Shown one piece after another: positions 50,246-58,302 of a DNA stretch of 64,000 bases (within the stretch, counting starts at the first letter, position 1; each line of letters opens with the position of its first letter). The stretch lies in NCBI GenBank assembly GCA_946484175.1, contig CAMLSX010000002.1, positions 32,583-96,582 on the forward strand. Direction: 5' to 3'. The translations under genes and the position numbers were made by a program. The DNA comes from an uncultured Clostridia bacterium (lineage in GTDB: Bacteria; Bacillota; Clostridia; Oscillospirales; Acutalibacteraceae). Under the pieces are notes generated by a model. It was not told where the DNA came from and made no database searches. It was given only the letters and a program-made list of their open reading frames with translations.

Positions 50246-51553
50246 ATGTGGGCATATGAATCCGTATTTTATCAGATTTATCCGCTGGGCTTCTGCGGTG
50301 CGCCGCTTTCCAATGACGGTGTGGAGGTTCCCCGTATTCAAAAGGTAAAGGAGTGGATTCCCCATCTGCAAAAGCTGCACATCGGGGCAATCTATTTTTC
50401 ACCGGTATTTGAATCCGACAACCACGGCTATGACACTCGAGATTTCACAAAAATCGATTGCCGTTTGGGCAGCAATGCAGATTTTAAAGAGGTTTGCGAT
50501 GCGCTCCATGAGGTCGGAATCCGGGTAGTGCTGGACGGCGTATTCAATCATGTAGGCCGTGGTTTCTGGGCATTCCAGGATGTGCTGCGCAACCGGGAAG
50601 GTTCCCCGTACCGTGACTGGTTCCATATTAACTTTGGCGGAAACAACGGCTATAACGACGGCCTGTGGTATGAAGGCTGGGAAGGCCATTTCGAGTTGGT
50701 CAAATTGAATCTTCGCAATCCGGCAGTTGTGGATCATCTGCTTAACTGCATCCGCGGCTGGGTGGAAGAATTCGGCATCGACGGCTTACGGCTGGACGTG
50801 GCTTACAGCCTGGAGCTGGACTTCCTGCGGCGTCTGCGCAGCTTCTGCGATGGGCTGAAACCCGACTTTTTCCTGCTGGGCGAAATGCTGCACGGCGATT
50901 ACAACCAGCGTATGAACGATCAGATGCTGCACAGCGTCACCAACTATGAATGTTACAAAGGACTGTATTCCAGCTTTAACTGCATGAATATGTTCGAGAT
51001 TGGCTTCTCGCTGAACCGGCAGTTCGGGCCGGAAAACTGGACGCTGTATAAGGGCAAGCATCTGTTTAACTTTGCCGACAACCACGACGTCACCCGTTTG
51101 GCAAGCATCCTGACCGAGCCCCGGCATATGAAGCCTTTGTATGGTATGCTGTTCGGTATGCCCGGCATCCCCTGCATTTATTATGGCAGTGAGTGGGGCG
51201 CTGAGGGCAAAAAACAGGATGGCGACCCGGCACTGCGCCCCTGCTTTGAAAATCCGCAGGAAAACGACCTGACCGAGTGGATTTCTGCTTGTGCAAAAGC
51301 GTTCTCTTCCAGCAAGGCGCTGCAATACGGCAGCTACAAGACTGTGATGCAGCAGAACCACCAGTGGATTTTCGAGCGGAAATTTGAAGACCAGAGGGTT
51401 CTGGTGGCCATCAATGCTTCTGCGGAGCCGTATCATGCCCACTTTGACGCACAGGCAGGCCGTGCACGTGACCTCATCACCGGCGAAGTCCACGACTTTG
51501 GCGGTGGAAGCGAGCTGCCGCCCTTCTTTGCCGCGTTCTGGGAGATCTTCTGA
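50246..51553 (+). CDS. GH13 alpha-amylase/maltodextrin-type glycosidase
   Basis: Cytoplasmic alpha-glucan hydrolase of 435 residues, without signal peptide. The (beta/alpha)8 barrel motifs are all present: LDGVFNHVG, nucleophile aspartate in GLRLDVA (about residue 182), acid/base glutamate in LLGEMLHG (about 212), and NHDVTR (about 281). The short size and N-terminus (YESVFYQIYPLGFCG) fit the neopullulanase/cyclomaltodextrinase-like subfamily without extra domains. It overlaps the MGMT gene by one base, so they are coupled. Confidence 0.9.
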   Translation: MWAYESVFYQIYPLGFCGAPLSNDGVEVPRIQKVKEWIPHLQKLHIGAIYFSPVFESDNHGYDTRDFTKIDCRLGSNADFKEVCDALHEVGIRVVLDGVFNHVGRGFWAFQDVLRNREGSPYRDWFHINFGGNNGYNDGLWYEGWEGHFELVKLNLRNPAVVDHLLNCIRGWVEEFGIDGLRLDVAYSLELDFLRRLRSFCDGLKPDFFLLGEMLHGDYNQRMNDQMLHSVTNYECYKGLYSSFNCMNMFEIGFSLNRQFGPENWTLYKGKHLFNFADNHDVTRLASILTEPRHMKPLYGMLFGMPGIPCIYYGSEWGAEGKKQDGDPALRPCFENPQENDLTEWISACAKAFSSSKALQYGSYKTVMQQNHQWIFERKFEDQRVLVAINASAEPYHAHFDAQAGRARDLITGEVHDFGGGSELPPFFAAFWEIF

Positions 51554-51876
51554 TGGTAACCAATGAATTCCGCAAGAGGGTATATGAAATCACCGCCCAG
51601 ATTCCCCGAGGAAAGGTGAGCTGTTATGGACAGATTGCCTTTCTGGCGGGGCATCCCCGGGCAGCTAGGATTGTGGGGGCGCTGATGCACACGGCGCCTT
51701 CTGATCTGCCCTGTCATCGGGTACTGTATAAGGACGGCTCCCTGTGCCCCGGAGAAGTTTTCGGCGGGCCTGCACGCCAGCGGGAAATGCTGGAAGCGGA
51801 AGGAATTGCATTTTTGCCGGATGGCCGAGCGGATATGAAGAAATATCTATGGCACCCGATTTTCGAGGCAGAATGA
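51553..51876 (+). CDS. MGMT-family O6-alkylguanine transferase (C-terminal domain type)
   Basis: A 107-residue protein comprising only the DNA-binding alkyltransferase domain: FRKRVYEITAQIPRGKVSCYGQ, AARIVGALMHTA and the active site LPCHRVLYKDG with the alkyl-accepting cysteine (about residue 54). The cysteine is retained, so it is not the inactive ATL form. It lacks the N-terminal domain of Ogt/Ada (usual length about 165). It overlaps the GH13 stop by one base; the pairing looks incidental. Confidence 0.85.
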   Translation: MVTNEFRKRVYEITAQIPRGKVSCYGQIAFLAGHPRAARIVGALMHTAPSDLPCHRVLYKDGSLCPGEVFGGPARQREMLEAEGIAFLPDGRADMKKYLWHPIFEAE

Positions 51877-51923
51877 TCGTTTTTGGCTGCTTATTTATGT
51901 AATCTACTAAATGAAAACAATCT

Positions 51924-51950
51924 AAGGCGCTGCATCTGCGGCGCCTTTTT
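51924..51950 (+). terminator. Terminator after the MGMT gene
   Basis: AAGGCGC (51924-51930) / GCGCCTT (51941-51947) stem followed by five Ts. Confidence 0.8.
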
Positions 51951-51994
51951 CAATGTAAGTTTGGTGTGTGTGCAGGTAGCTTTTTGTATTTCTA

Positions 51995-52005
51995 TTTGCT
52001 ATAAT
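51995..52005 (+). promoter_or_regulatory. Extended -10 promoter of thyX
   Basis: TTTGCTATAAT, i.e. a TGN extension before TATAAT (52000-52005), with no good -35 at the usual distance. About 88 bases of leader follow before the thyX ATG, containing a GC-rich region that can pair (CTGCGG/CCGCAT type). Confidence 0.5.
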
Positions 52006-52093
52006 GGTCTAATGTATTTGCCTCCCGCATACTGCGGCTCCGCACATCGGAACTGCGGATGTGGATGAGCTGAAAAGAAGGAGGAAACTAAAA

Positions 52094-52867
52094 ATGGCAA
52101 CTGTAACCCTTTTGGCCTGCACCCCTGCGCCTGAAAAAATTGTAGCCTCCTCAGCGAAGCTTTGCTATTCCCCGGCCTCTATCGGGACGCTGATGGACGG
52201 TTTGACGGAAGAAAAAACGGCATCGTTTGTGGAAATGCTCGCGGAAATCGGGCATGAAAGTCCGATTGAACACGCCTCATTTACCTTTGGAATCGAGGGA
52301 GTCTCCCGCTCTCTTTTGGCACAAATCACCCGGCACCGCATCGCTTCTTACAGCGTGCAGAGCCAGCGCTATGTGAAAGAGGCCGCGTTTGAATTTGTTG
52401 TACCGCCCGAAATCGAAAATATCCCGGAAGCCAAAGAGGAATTCCTGCGCGCCATGGCCGAAGATCAGGCGCATTATGAATCCCTTACCGAAAAGCTGAA
52501 AGCAGTGCATAAGGCACAGTTCCTGGCAGAGGGAAAGCCCGAAAAAACAGCTGACCGGCTGGCAGAGAAAAAAGCCATTGAAGATGCGCGGTTTGTGCTG
52601 CCCAATGCATGCGCCACCAAGATGATTGCAACCTTTAACGCGCGTTCCCTGCTGAATTTCTTCTCTCACCGCTGCTGCAACCGCGCCCAATGGGAGATTC
52701 GCGATGTGGCAGAGCAGATGCTCGCATTGGTAAAAGAACAGGCACCTCACCTCTTCGCCTACGCAGGCCCGCCGTGTCTGAACGGCCCCTGCCCTGAAGG
52801 AAAGATGTCCTGCGGAAAAATGAAAGAAGTTCGCCGCCGCTATGGTGTGGAGGAGGCCGCTGTATGA
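52094..52867 (+). CDS. thyX: Flavin-dependent thymidylate synthase ThyX
   Basis: Makes dTMP from dUMP using methylene-THF and FAD. The 257-residue protein carries the ThyX motif RHRIASYSVQSQRY (about residues 81-94), FLPNACA-type segment RFVLPNACATKMIATFNARS and a cysteine-rich C-terminus (CLNGPCPEGKMSCG). ATG 52094 follows AAGGAGG. It overlaps tmk by four bases (ATGA), linking dTMP synthesis and phosphorylation. No thyA is in the window. Confidence 0.95.
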   Translation: MATVTLLACTPAPEKIVASSAKLCYSPASIGTLMDGLTEEKTASFVEMLAEIGHESPIEHASFTFGIEGVSRSLLAQITRHRIASYSVQSQRYVKEAAFEFVVPPEIENIPEAKEEFLRAMAEDQAHYESLTEKLKAVHKAQFLAEGKPEKTADRLAEKKAIEDARFVLPNACATKMIATFNARSLLNFFSHRCCNRAQWEIRDVAEQMLALVKEQAPHLFAYAGPPCLNGPCPEGKMSCGKMKEVRRRYGVEEAAV

Positions 52868-53577
52868 GCCTGATTGTTCTGGAAGGGCTGGACGGCAGCG
52901 GGAAGGGCACGCAGACTGCGTTGTTGTTTGAATCGCTGCGAAAGCGCACAGACGTGCGCAAGATTTCCTTTCCCGACTATGAATCTCCGTCGTCTGCGCT
53001 GGTAAAAATGTATTTGAACGGCGAATTCAGCAAAAGTCCGGAAGGGGTAAACGCCTATGCGGCTTCTTCCTTCTATGCAGTAGACCGGTATGCTTCCTTT
53101 CAGAAAAAGTGGCGCGCTGATTACGAGCGCGGCGTCCTTTTTCTGGCTGACCGGTACACGACCTCGAATATCGTGTATCAGCTGACGAAGCTTCCCCGCA
53201 GCCAGTGGGAGGAGTATATCCGCTGGGCAGAGGATTTCGAGTATGAAAAGCTGCGTTTGCCGCGACCCGACCTGGTGCTGTTTCTGGATATGCCGCCCGA
53301 GGTTTCTCAAAAGCTGCTTTCTGTGCGCTATCACGGCGATGAAGCCAAAAAAGACCTGCACGAGCGCAATCCGGGCTATCTAGCGCACTGCCGTGAAAGC
53401 GCGCTGTTTGCCGCTTCGCTGCTGGGCTGGAAGGTGATTTCCTGCGCACAGGACGGAGAGCCGAGGAGCATTGAAGACATCCACCAGGAAATTGAGACAC
53501 TTGTTACGGAGGCTGCTGTATGCTGGAATTCCACACCCCAACCCTCGACGATAAACACTGGGCACAGCCCATCTTAA
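52864..53577 (+). CDS. tmk: Thymidylate kinase
   Basis: Phosphorylates dTMP to dTDP. The 237-residue protein has the P-loop LEGLDGSGKGTQTALLFESL and the catalytic DRYTTSNIVYQ segment, with a lid around RYHGDEAKKDLHE. It starts inside thyX (four-base overlap) and its last 19 codons overlap the next gene by 58 bases; the tail (WNSTPQPSTINTGHSPS) looks like read-through into a second frame rather than folded protein. Confidence 0.92.
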   Translation: MSLIVLEGLDGSGKGTQTALLFESLRKRTDVRKISFPDYESPSSALVKMYLNGEFSKSPEGVNAYAASSFYAVDRYASFQKKWRADYERGVLFLADRYTTSNIVYQLTKLPRSQWEEYIRWAEDFEYEKLRLPRPDLVLFLDMPPEVSQKLLSVRYHGDEAKKDLHERNPGYLAHCRESALFAASLLGWKVISCAQDGEPRSIEDIHQEIETLVTEAAVCWNSTPQPSTINTGHSPS

Positions 53578-54410
53578 CTGCTGCCGGCGGTCTTGGCAGC
53601 GAGGACGCCTTTGGCACGCTATTTATCTGGAGCGGCTCTTATCACAGCCGCATCTGCCGCTGGCGTGATATGGTGCTGACCTGTTTTGGAAAAAATACGC
53701 TGACCTATGGCTTTCCTGTGGGCGCACGTTCCCCAGAAGAGCTGCGCGAAGTATTGGAACTTCTGCGCCATGATGCGGAAGAACGCGGGATCCCACTGCG
53801 TCTTTGGGGAATGACTGCCGAAGAAAAAGAACAGATAGAATCGGTTTTGCCGGGTTTCTTCCAGTATTCCTCTACCCCGAATGACAGCGATTATCTGTAC
53901 GCTTCTTCTGACCTGGCACAGCTGGCCGGACGAAAATATCACAGCAAACGCAACCATATCGCGCGTTTCCGCAAGCAATATTCCTACACCTATGAAACCG
54001 TTACACCGGACAACCTTTCTGACTGTGAATTTGTCGCACGGGAATGGTGTCATGCTCATGGCTGCGGCGGCGAGCTGAAGGATGAAAACTGCGCTATTGT
54101 CAAGACCCTGCGGAATTATGAAGCACTGGGCTTTCGCGGCGGCCTGATTCGTGTAGAGGGAAAACCGGTTGCTTTCACCGCCGGAGAAGAGATCAATCCC
54201 ACTGCCTTTGATATCCACTTTGAAAAAGCGCTGGACGGCTATGACGGGCTGTACACGCTCATTAATCAGGAGTTTGCCGCCCATGAACTGACCGGCTACC
54301 AATGGATTAACCGCGAAGAGGATATGGGGATTGAGGGTCTGCGCAAAGCAAAGAATTCCTATTATCCCGCCTGTGTACTGGAAAAATTCAACGCTGTGCG
54401 GGAAGATTGA
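53520..54410 (+). CDS. DUF2156/LPG synthase C-terminal-like protein
   Basis: A 296-residue GNAT-fold protein resembling the C-terminal catalytic domain of phosphatidylglycerol lysyltransferase: SDYLYASSDLAQLAGRKYHS, KRNHIARFRKQYSY, FVAREWCHAHGCGGELKDE and INREEDMGIEGLRKAKNSY. Membrane segments of MprF are absent, so it is soluble and may transfer an amino acid or acyl group in the cytoplasm. The start at 53520 has GGAGG six bases upstream and lies inside tmk. It is followed by a GNAT gene after 12 bases. Confidence 0.8.
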   Translation: MLEFHTPTLDDKHWAQPILTAAGGLGSEDAFGTLFIWSGSYHSRICRWRDMVLTCFGKNTLTYGFPVGARSPEELREVLELLRHDAEERGIPLRLWGMTAEEKEQIESVLPGFFQYSSTPNDSDYLYASSDLAQLAGRKYHSKRNHIARFRKQYSYTYETVTPDNLSDCEFVAREWCHAHGCGGELKDENCAIVKTLRNYEALGFRGGLIRVEGKPVAFTAGEEINPTAFDIHFEKALDGYDGLYTLINQEFAAHELTGYQWINREEDMGIEGLRKAKNSYYPACVLEKFNAVRED

Positions 54411-54422
54411 CAGGAGGTCATC

Positions 54423-55286
54423 ATGGCACAGGTTGAAAGTCTCATAAGCAAATACGGGATGCAGAGACAACTGGCCGAACTGTGGAGTACGGTTTTCGGA
54501 GATGGGAAACGGGAAGTCGCCCTGTTCTTCCGCAATGCCTGGCGCCCTGAAAACACGCTTGCTGTGTGCGAAGACGGACGCATTGTCTCGGCACTGCATA
54601 TGCTCCCCTGCCGGATGCTGCTTTCGGGCCGCACCGTGCAGGCCCATTACATCTATGCAGCAGCAACTCTTCCGGATTTTCGCGGAAGGGGTTATATGGC
54701 GCAGCTGCTGCATCTGGCGGGAGAACATGGTCAGCGCCGTGGAGATTGTGCCTCTGTGCTGCTCCCCGCTTCTGCTTCGCTGTATGATTTTTATCACAAA
54801 TTCGGTTATCGGACGGTTTTCGGAGTGCGGGAAGTCGTACTTTCCCGCGAAGAACTGCTGCATCAGGAACCTGCGGCAGCCGGACGGATTATATTGACCG
54901 GGCGCGACTGCGCACAGCTGCGAAATAACTGCCTGCACCATATGAATGGTTCCATTTTGTGGGATGCACGGTCGGTACAGTTCGCCCTCTGGACACAATG
55001 GCGCTGGAAACGCGGCACTGCTTTTGTTCGAAACGGTTATTGCCTGTATGATGAAACAGGGATACAAGAGCTGATGGCACCACCAAAAGCTCTTCTCCCT
55101 CTGCTGCGGCAGGCTGCCACAGGTGGTACCGGATCGGAGCTGACGGTTCGTTTGCCTGTAAACAGTCCGCTGCTGCCGGGACAGGGAAAAGTTGTACCGC
55201 ATGGCATGATGCGGCCGCTTCATCCTGCAGTTATCACAAACTTTCCGGTTGATGGTACACCTTATCTCGGACTAACGATGGAGTAA
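54423..55286 (+). CDS. GNAT-family N-acetyltransferase
   Basis: A 287-residue protein with an N-terminal GNAT domain (ALHMLPCRMLLSG; YIYAAATLPDFRGRGYMAQL, the acetyl-CoA loop; FYHKFGYRTVFGVREVVLSR) and a C-terminal region without clear motifs. The substrate is unknown. Together with the preceding DUF2156 protein it forms a pair of acyl/aminoacyl-transferase-like genes behind tmk. AGGAGGTC stands before the ATG. Confidence 0.82.
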   Translation: MAQVESLISKYGMQRQLAELWSTVFGDGKREVALFFRNAWRPENTLAVCEDGRIVSALHMLPCRMLLSGRTVQAHYIYAAATLPDFRGRGYMAQLLHLAGEHGQRRGDCASVLLPASASLYDFYHKFGYRTVFGVREVVLSREELLHQEPAAAGRIILTGRDCAQLRNNCLHHMNGSILWDARSVQFALWTQWRWKRGTAFVRNGYCLYDETGIQELMAPPKALLPLLRQAATGGTGSELTVRLPVNSPLLPGQGKVVPHGMMRPLHPAVITNFPVDGTPYLGLTME

Positions 55287-55323
55287 TTTCATGAAAATTT
55301 CATGATTTCCCTTCCCTGTACCA

Positions 55324-55352
55324 TATACAAACCGGCCGAAATCCGGTATAAT
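55324..55352 (+). promoter_or_regulatory. Promoter of the DJ-1 gene
   Basis: TATACA (55324-55329), 17-base spacer, TATAAT (55347-55352). The leader contains a GCTGTCC/GGACAGC pairing near 55389-55425. Confidence 0.5.
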
Positions 55353-55476
55353 AAATAAAAATATGGATTTCTTGCAGAGTGCAGCCCGCTGTCCGGCAGA
55401 TGGTTTTCTATCTTTTGGACAGCAATTAAGGCTTTCCTCCCACAGAGGCTCTGACTGGATGAAAGGATGATACAGG

Positions 55477-56016
55477 ATGATCTATTTGTTTTTAGCCAAT
55501 GGATTCGAAGAAATTGAAGCACTGGCTACGCTCGATGTCCTTCGCCGCGCAGAACTGGATGTAAAAACCGTAGGCGTAGGTTCCAAAACGATCACCGGTT
55601 CCCATCATATCCATGTCGAAACCGACATGGAGCAGAACGAAGTATTGACCGGTAATATGGATATGGTGATTCTTCCCGGCGGAATGCCCGGCACGCTGAA
55701 TCTGGAAAATTCTCCGGTAGTAACTGCAAGCGTGCGTTATTGCTTCGATAACGGGCTGCCGGTTGCCGCTATCTGTGCTGCCCCCTCCGTTCTGGGTCAT
55801 ATGGGCCTGCTGAAAGGCAAAAAGGCAGTCTGCTTCCCCGGTTTTGAACAGGAGCTGGAAGGCGCTGAACTGGCAGACGGTTTTGTATGCCGCGACGGAA
55901 ATCTGATTACCGCCAAAGGCGCCGGTGCTGCCATCGAATTTGCATTGGAAATCGTCCGTATGCTGCGGGGTGATGACACAGCTGCACGGTTGAGGATGTC
56001 GATGCAATGTCCGTAA
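55477..56016 (+). CDS. DJ-1/PfpI-family protein (YajL-like)
   Basis: A 179-residue protein of the DJ-1 superfamily. IYLFLANGFEEIEALATLDV supplies the conserved Glu (about residue 13), and VAAICAAPSVLG has the nucleophilic-elbow cysteine near residue 100. Relatives act as glyoxalase III, deglycase-type or redox-stress proteins; the specific activity is not certain. ATG 55477 after AAAGGATG. It overlaps the next gene by ten bases. Confidence 0.88.
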   Translation: MIYLFLANGFEEIEALATLDVLRRAELDVKTVGVGSKTITGSHHIHVETDMEQNEVLTGNMDMVILPGGMPGTLNLENSPVVTASVRYCFDNGLPVAAICAAPSVLGHMGLLKGKKAVCFPGFEQELEGAELADGFVCRDGNLITAKGAGAAIEFALEIVRMLRGDDTAARLRMSMQCP

Positions 56017-56636
56017 AAAACATCAAGGAAATCAAGATTCAACTGCGCGCGCGTTATCGTGCGATTCGCGAATCTATGGACTCCGCTGAAAAACAGCGGC
56101 AGGATTCCGAAATTGCGCAGCGTATCTGGATGATGCGTGAATATCAGAAAGCCGCCATCTTCTTCACATATGTCAGCAAACCCATTGAGGTAGATACCAT
56201 GGGGCTGATTCATCGTGCATGGGAAGACGGAAAAATGGTTGTGGTTCCCCGATGTGTTCCTGGCACCTATGATATGGAATTTTTTGAGATTCGTTCGGAA
56301 GAAGATCTTGAAAAAGGCAGCTTTGGTGTGCTGGAACCCATTGTAGCCAAATGCCGGAAAATTGAGGATTTTTCCCAGGGGTTCTGCATTGTCCCCGGTT
56401 TATGCTTTGATTCTCATGGCTTTCGCCTGGGATATGGAAAGGGATATTATGACCGCTTCCTTTCTTCTTTTGGCGGTTTTAAAGTCGGCATCTGCTACAG
56501 CAGCTGCATCCAGTGGAATCTGCCGCACGGTTATTTTGATAAACCGGTGGATGTATTGACCACCGAAAAATATATCCGCCGGATTCAAAAAAAGCCCCCT
56601 GCTCCGGCAGGCCGGCAAAATAAACGCAAAAGGTAA
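56007..56636 (+). CDS. 5-formyltetrahydrofolate cyclo-ligase
   Basis: Converts 5-formyl-THF to 5,10-methenyl-THF, returning a stored folate form to the one-carbon pool. The 209-residue protein has KIQLRARYRAIRESM, a KPIEVDT-type segment, and the ATP-binding signature RLGYGKGYYDRFL near residue 145. It overlaps the DJ-1 gene and is followed by mltG after 50 bases. It belongs functionally with glyA, fhs and thyX. Confidence 0.92.
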   Translation: MSVKNIKEIKIQLRARYRAIRESMDSAEKQRQDSEIAQRIWMMREYQKAAIFFTYVSKPIEVDTMGLIHRAWEDGKMVVVPRCVPGTYDMEFFEIRSEEDLEKGSFGVLEPIVAKCRKIEDFSQGFCIVPGLCFDSHGFRLGYGKGYYDRFLSSFGGFKVGICYSSCIQWNLPHGYFDKPVDVLTTEKYIRRIQKKPPAPAGRQNKRKR

Positions 56637-56686
56637 CGGGAGCCTGCCGCCCGCTGCCGTAAAGTAAAAAGCAGGAGGTTACACGT

Positions 56687-58018
56687 ATGGTAGAACATAC
56701 CAATCCTTTCCCTGAAGAGCAGGGAAATACATCTGTGGAAGGTTCTTCCGCAGAAACTACCCCCATTCATAAAAGCGGAGAGTTTCAACTGCATATTCCC
56801 GAAGAAGAGCTGCAGTTTGGCGATGAAGACTCGATTCAGAGCTACAGCGATTCTTTCCAGAAAAAAGAGGAACCGAAAAACAAAAAGCCTGTTGATCGCA
56901 AACAGCGCCAAAAAGAAAAAAAGGATGCCAAAAAACGCGAAAAAGTCAAGGGACGCAAAAATCGCTGGATTTTCCGCTGCGTTTGGATTACGATGGTCAT
57001 TTTGCTTTCAATCGCACTGACAAGATTCCTGCTGGTAGGCGTGGATGATATGCTGGCAATTTCCCGCAGCACGAACGCTTCGGTTTCAGTTGAGATTAAA
57101 GACAAAAGCACCCCGGCACAGGTGGCAGACGAGCTGGTGCGCACCGGAGTTATTAAAAACTCCTTTTTCTTCCGCATGTATTGTCTGGTAACCGGTGTAG
57201 ATGGGAATTTTAGCCAGGGAAGTTATGAATTAGCTGGCAATATGGACTACGAGGCCATCATAAATTACCTGCAAAACAACAATAACCGGTTGGATGTTGT
57301 GACCATCACTTTCCCTGAAGGACTTTCACTGCTGGAGATTGCGGAAAAGCTGGAAGAAAATGAGGTCTGCACTGTGGAAGAAGTGCTGGAAGCTGCCAAC
57401 TCGGATGAATTCGACAATTATGATTTCATCAATACCATCGCCAATGCGGACGAGCGTTATTACAAGCTCGAAGGCTATCTCTTCCCCGACACGTACGATT
57501 TTTATAAGGGTGAAGACCCCAAAGTTGCTTTGGGCAAGATGATTAACAACTGTCAAAACCGTTTCTCTAAGGAAATGCGTGAAAAGGTGGACGAGGGTGA
57601 ATATTCCATCGATCAGGTGCTGACACTGGCATCGATTGTACAGGCAGAAGCTACCGACGAAAAGGATATGCGCATGGTTGCTGGTATTCTTCTGAATCGT
57701 CTGGAAAACGGTGCTTCTCATGATATTTACCGTCTGGAATGCGATTCTACAACCTATTATCCGTACCGCAGCCTGTCTCAGGTACCTGAAGACGAGCGTG
57801 ATACTTTCAAGAGCACCTACGACACCTATTCCATTCAGGGTCTGCCGCCCGGGCCAATTTGCAGCCCCGGTCTGGACGCTATTAAAGCAGTTCTGGAGCC
57901 CTCTCCTGAATCGAGCGGGATGTATTATTTCTGTCACGATGAGGATGGCAACCCCTATTATGCTTCGACTGCCAGCGAGCATCAGGCTAACCTGCAAGCT
58001 GCTGGTATTACAGAATAA
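56687..58018 (+). CDS. mltG: Endolytic murein transglycosylase MltG (YceG)
   Basis: Membrane-bound lytic transglycosylase that cuts nascent glycan strands. The 443-residue protein has a long acidic then Lys-rich cytoplasmic N-terminus, one membrane helix (WITMVILLSIALTRFLLVG, about 98-116), a LysM-like region and the YceG domain with the catalytic glutamate in ASIVQAEAT (about residue 320) and GLPPGPICSPGLDAI. A GGAGG stands before the ATG. It ends with a terminator. Confidence 0.93.
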   Translation: MVEHTNPFPEEQGNTSVEGSSAETTPIHKSGEFQLHIPEEELQFGDEDSIQSYSDSFQKKEEPKNKKPVDRKQRQKEKKDAKKREKVKGRKNRWIFRCVWITMVILLSIALTRFLLVGVDDMLAISRSTNASVSVEIKDKSTPAQVADELVRTGVIKNSFFFRMYCLVTGVDGNFSQGSYELAGNMDYEAIINYLQNNNNRLDVVTITFPEGLSLLEIAEKLEENEVCTVEEVLEAANSDEFDNYDFINTIANADERYYKLEGYLFPDTYDFYKGEDPKVALGKMINNCQNRFSKEMREKVDEGEYSIDQVLTLASIVQAEATDEKDMRMVAGILLNRLENGASHDIYRLECDSTTYYPYRSLSQVPEDERDTFKSTYDTYSIQGLPPGPICSPGLDAIKAVLEPSPESSGMYYFCHDEDGNPYYASTASEHQANLQAAGITE

Positions 58019-58029
58019 TATCGCCCAAA

Positions 58030-58085
58030 AGCGGCATTTTCCGACAAATTCTATGTTGGAGAGTGCCGCTCCTTTTTTCTTTTTC
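58030..58085 (+). terminator. Terminator of mltG
   Basis: AGCGGCA (58030-58036) / TGCCGCT (58064-58070) with a long loop, followed by CCTTTTTTCTTTTT. Confidence 0.7.
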
Positions 58086-58174
58086 CTCTTGCGTTAAACT
58101 TTGCACAAATGTACCACACCACTTTTGATAGATGAGGAAGTTTGGGCCATTTGCCGGAATTTATCGGAAACGCT

Positions 58175-58202
58175 TTTACACGAGGTGAGATTGTGTTATA
58201 AT
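58175..58202 (+). promoter_or_regulatory. Promoter of fhs
   Basis: TTTACA (58175-58180), 16-base spacer, TATAAT (58197-58202), start near 58209. Confidence 0.65.
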
Positions 58203-58216
58203 AAAAACTAAAGTCT

Positions 58217-58285
58217 GAAGCCGGGTGCAGTGCCTCTTTGTTCGGAAATTCAAAAGGGGAAGCAAGAACCGCCCGGTTATCTTTA
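58217..58285 (+). other. Structured 5' leader of fhs
   Basis: An outer GCCGGG...CCCGGTT pairing (about 58219 with 58278) encloses a strong hairpin CCTCTTTG / CAAAAGGGG with a TTCGGAAATT loop. It occupies most of the 94-base leader. The gene's role in folate suggests a ligand-sensing or protein-binding element, but no known riboswitch core fits (see rejected list). Confidence 0.45.
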
Positions 58286-58302
58286 TGAGAGGTGAAGAAC
58301 TC

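Noticed and set aside
58203..58302. ZTP (pfl) riboswitch before fhs.
   Set aside because: CCGCC and GGGGAAGC pieces are present, but the conserved 5' core with CUGGC and the matching helix P1 are missing.
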